A stretch of 7,119 nt of DNA from an uncultured Saprospiraceae bacterium (lineage in GTDB: Bacteria > Bacteroidota > Bacteroidia > Chitinophagales > Saprospiraceae). The notes beneath the pieces are model-generated. The model saw nothing but the letters and a program-made list of their open reading frames with translations, searched no databases and was not told where the DNA came from. The stretch covers positions 1-7,119 of the forward strand of contig CAKUWM010000146.1 in the NCBI GenBank assembly GCA_934699305.1. The letters are read 5' to 3'. Shown in pieces: positions 5,392 through 7,119 of this stretch. Position numbers and translations under genes: made by a program. Every line of letters begins with the position of its first letter. Position 1 is the stretch's first letter.

Positions 5392-6750
5392 ATGATTCAT
5401 TTTGACAAAAAACAACTTTTAAATACTGCTGAATGGCTGATTTTTTCGTTTATTCTAAGTTTTTCTATTCATGCCCAAGCACAGCAAAAGCCTAATACGC
5501 ACCGTTGTGGCAATAGTTTATATCGTCAGGCACTGGAGGTGAAATATCCCGGATACATGGAGAGTGAAAAGCGAGCCTTTGAAATGGCAGAACAGAGTGT
5601 CATGCCAAGAAGTGGAGATGTGTATAGAATACCCGTCGTGTTCCACGTCATTTACAACACCAATAGGCAGAACATCCATGATTCCCTGCTAAACAACCAA
5701 ATTAAGGTGCTCAACGATGCCTTCCGCAATCGTCATGCTGACACATCCAATACCAGAAATATATTTAAACCACTTGCCGGAGATGCTGAAATAGAGTTTT
5801 TTTTGGCAGAAATTGATCCTGATGGCAATCCCACGAATGGTATCACCCGTACAAAGACGGATATAGAAACCTTTGGAGATATTACTATTATCTTAGGATC
5901 GTTTAATTTAGAGGCTTTTGAGCGAATGAAGTTTACAGCGAAAGGTGGTCATGATGCATGGCCTACCAACAAATATCTGAACATCTGGGTTGCCGATGCC
6001 GGTATCTCATTCCTTGGTGTATATCTTCCGGCATTATTGGGTCTTGCGACGCCACCCCGGTATCCAAGTCTGCCCGACAATTGGCCGGAAGGCTCTGTAG
6101 ATGGCATCGTCGATGGTGTCTTCCTACAGTATCAAACCATAGGCAACAATAACCCTTATAAAGAAGATCTTCAGGGATTGGTCTCTGCCGGACGAACTGC
6201 CGTACACGAAATAGGACATTATTTTGGACTTAGACACATAGATGGAGACGAAGAATGCGGTACAGATGGCATTGATGACACTCCGACGATGAACCTTTCT
6301 TCCCAAGAAGCAGGAGCGTGTCCGGATCCAAATACCAACACGTGTAATGCTGCCGAGCCCAATGACCTCCCTGATATGTGGGAAAACTATATGGACTATT
6401 CCAATGATATGTGTCAGTCTCTTTTCACTATCGGTCAAGTGTCGCACATGCGCAAAGTGCTAACCAGTCAAAGAGACACCCTATATAACTGGAAATTAGG
6501 CACGATAGGCAGAGAAGTTGACCAAATTGCATTCTATCCCAACCCGGTACAAAACACAATTTATCTACAACACGTAGCTACAGGTGGCGTCCTATCTGTA
6601 TATAATACCATGGGTCAGGTTGTAAAGAGAGTAGAATCCGTATCAACTACGACCATTGATGTGGCTAACTTGAATCCCGGGTTATATGTGATGGTATATG
6701 AGGTGGAAAGAAAGATGTTGCAAGCCAGATTTGTTATTCAGCGGCCATAG
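5392..6750 (+). CDS. Secreted M43 (pappalysin/cytophagalysin) zinc metalloprotease with T9SS sorting domain
   Basis: A 452-residue secreted metalloendopeptidase. Residues 1-30 look like a Sec signal peptide: Lys at 6-7, hydrophobic core LIFSFILSFSI at 16-26, and probable cleavage near AQA-QQ at 28-32. A short pro-region precedes the catalytic domain, which opens with YRIPVVFHVIYN at 78-89. The zinc site is HEIGHYFGLRH, with H272, H276 and H282 as ligands and E273 as catalytic base. The metzincin Met-turn is M334 in ENYMDYSND. Cys 289, 310, 318 and 341 have the spacing of the two disulfides of M43 enzymes such as ulilysin. The C-terminus from about 379 (IAFYPNPVQNTIYL) to LNPGLYVMVY and RFVIQ is a type A T9SS sorting domain of ~72 residues, so the enzyme should be exported by Sec, then taken across the outer membrane by T9SS and released or anchored on the surface. 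It has no PKD or other accessory modules. A good promoter lies upstream and the gene appears monocistronic. Confidence 0.95.
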   Translation: MIHFDKKQLLNTAEWLIFSFILSFSIHAQAQQKPNTHRCGNSLYRQALEVKYPGYMESEKRAFEMAEQSVMPRSGDVYRIPVVFHVIYNTNRQNIHDSLLNNQIKVLNDAFRNRHADTSNTRNIFKPLAGDAEIEFFLAEIDPDGNPTNGITRTKTDIETFGDITIILGSFNLEAFERMKFTAKGGHDAWPTNKYLNIWVADAGISFLGVYLPALLGLATPPRYPSLPDNWPEGSVDGIVDGVFLQYQTIGNNNPYKEDLQGLVSAGRTAVHEIGHYFGLRHIDGDEECGTDGIDDTPTMNLSSQEAGACPDPNTNTCNAAEPNDLPDMWENYMDYSNDMCQSLFTIGQVSHMRKVLTSQRDTLYNWKLGTIGREVDQIAFYPNPVQNTIYLQHVATGGVLSVYNTMGQVVKRVESVSTTTIDVANLNPGLYVMVYEVERKMLQARFVIQRP

Positions 6751-6812
6751 ATCTCTACATCTGTTAACCCGTAGAAACATTAAACCTATATTCCTCCTCT
6801 GAAAATGTTATA

Positions 6813-6861
6813 CGAATTGTAACAATAAAATAGTTTGGTCTATTTTATTGTTTTACAATCG
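6813..6861. terminator. Long AT-rich hairpin downstream of the protease, probable terminator
   Basis: ACAATAAAATAG (6822-6833) and CTATTTTATTGT (6840-6851) form a perfect 12-bp stem with a six-base loop. It is extended past a TT bulge by TTGTA (6817-6821) with TACAA (6854-6858), and imperfectly to CG on each side. It lies 60-110 bp after the protease stop codon. The 3' arm and bulge are T-rich but no clean T-run follows the whole stem, so termination is likely rather than certain and could work from either strand. Confidence 0.5.
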
Positions 6862-6882
6862 TAATACCGCTGATACTTTTAA

Positions 6883-6917
6883 ATAGACCAATGTGTCTTT
6901 TCCATTAATTGGTCTAT
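6883..6917. repeat. Inverted repeat ATAGACCAAT / ATTGGTCTAT
   Basis: A perfect 10-bp inverted repeat (6883-6892 and 6908-6917) spaced by 15 bases. The left arm, slightly extended (6881-6891), is also perfectly complementary over 11 bases to 6835-6845 in the upstream hairpin, so the segments can pair in alternative ways. No T-run follows on either strand. Confidence 0.7.
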
Positions 6918-7060
6918 GTTAAAAATCAAATCGGTATTGAATCGATAAAGTTTAATAATTCAAACGTAAAGTCACGATTCATCTCAGAAGAATACTTTTC
7001 CCAATGTATCGTTGACCTTACAAAGATGAGACAAGACAACGTATTTATCCGGTAGATAAA

Positions 7061-7103
7061 CGTTTGTAGTCGTTTGTAAACGGTTGTAAACGCTTACAAA
7101 CGG
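7061..7103. repeat. 10-bp-phased repeat cluster with inverted last copy
   Basis: Units begin every 10 bases: CGTTTGTAGT (7061), CGTTTGTAAA (7071), CGGTTGTAAA (7081), then CGCTTACAAA (7091) followed by CGG. The fourth is effectively the inverse, so CGTTTGTAA (7071-7079) pairs perfectly with TTACAAACG (7094-7102). The spacing equals about one helical turn, which would place repeated binding sites on the same face of the DNA. Function unknown. Confidence 0.75.
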
Positions 7104-7119
7104 ATAGGAGGATGAAGGG

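Larger units (their letters stand above)
6751..7119. other. Non-coding tail region, no gene seen
   Basis: No reading frame here has the length or composition of a gene. The stretch holds the hairpin at 6813-6861, an inverted repeat at 6883-6917, and a 10-bp-phased repeat cluster at 7061-7103. TACGTTTG on the minus strand at 6968-6961 matches a TAnnTTTG box, but no TTG lies at the right distance. AGGAGG directly abutting ATG at 7107-7114 is too close to act as a ribosome binding site. This may be the leader of a gene beyond the right edge. Confidence 0.6.

Noticed and set aside
6961..6968. Minus-strand promoter with TACGTTTG
   Set aside because: The -7 box matches, but no TTG is found 19-21 bases upstream and no minus-strand gene follows before the protease.
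7061..7103. CRISPR array
   Set aside because: The units are 10 bp and contiguous, with no unique spacers between them.
7104..7119. AGGAGG followed by ATG as the start of a new gene
   Set aside because: The ATG touches the AGGAGG with no spacer, this group rarely uses Shine-Dalgarno sites, and only a few codons remain in the window.

Overview
The window looks like chromosomal DNA from a member of the Bacteroidota, probably one of the free-living lineages that use type IX secretion (T9SS). Three things point there: a secreted M43 metalloprotease ending in a type A T9SS sorting domain, two excellent matches to the Bacteroidota sigma-factor promoter (TTTG or TTG, 19 bases, TAnnTTTG), and translation starts preceded by A-rich stretches rather than Shine-Dalgarno sequences. 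The species cannot be named from this piece.

Left part (1-2305), plus strand. The 3' part of a DEAD-box RNA helicase gene enters from the left edge; it has a long basic Arg/Asp tail encoded by a 6-bp tandem repeat. Two GNAT acetyltransferase genes follow (gaps of 80 and 26 bp) and may share its transcript. They end at a strong hairpin at 2231-2262 that can act in both directions, because the next gene converges on it.

Middle part (2306-5248), minus strand. A TrpB2-type tryptophan synthase beta chain lies downstream of a SAM-dependent methyltransferase, with 336 bp between them. That gap is the main discovery of the window. Read on the minus strand it holds a Bacteroidota promoter, a 26-codon leader peptide with three consecutive Trp codons, two mutually exclusive RNA pairings, and an intrinsic terminator just before trpB. 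This is the full architecture of a ribosome-mediated, tryptophan-sensing transcription attenuator.

Right part (5249-7119). A divergent spacer carries a promoter for the plus-strand M43 protease gene. After the protease come 369 bp without a convincing gene. They contain a long AT-rich hairpin, a set of competing complementary segments, and near the window end a 10-bp-phased CGTTTGTA repeat cluster.

Functionally the genes look like housekeeping or accessory neighbours rather than one pathway. The exception is the leader and trpB, which form a self-contained regulatory unit: low charged tRNA-Trp should stall the leader ribosome and allow trpB to be transcribed.
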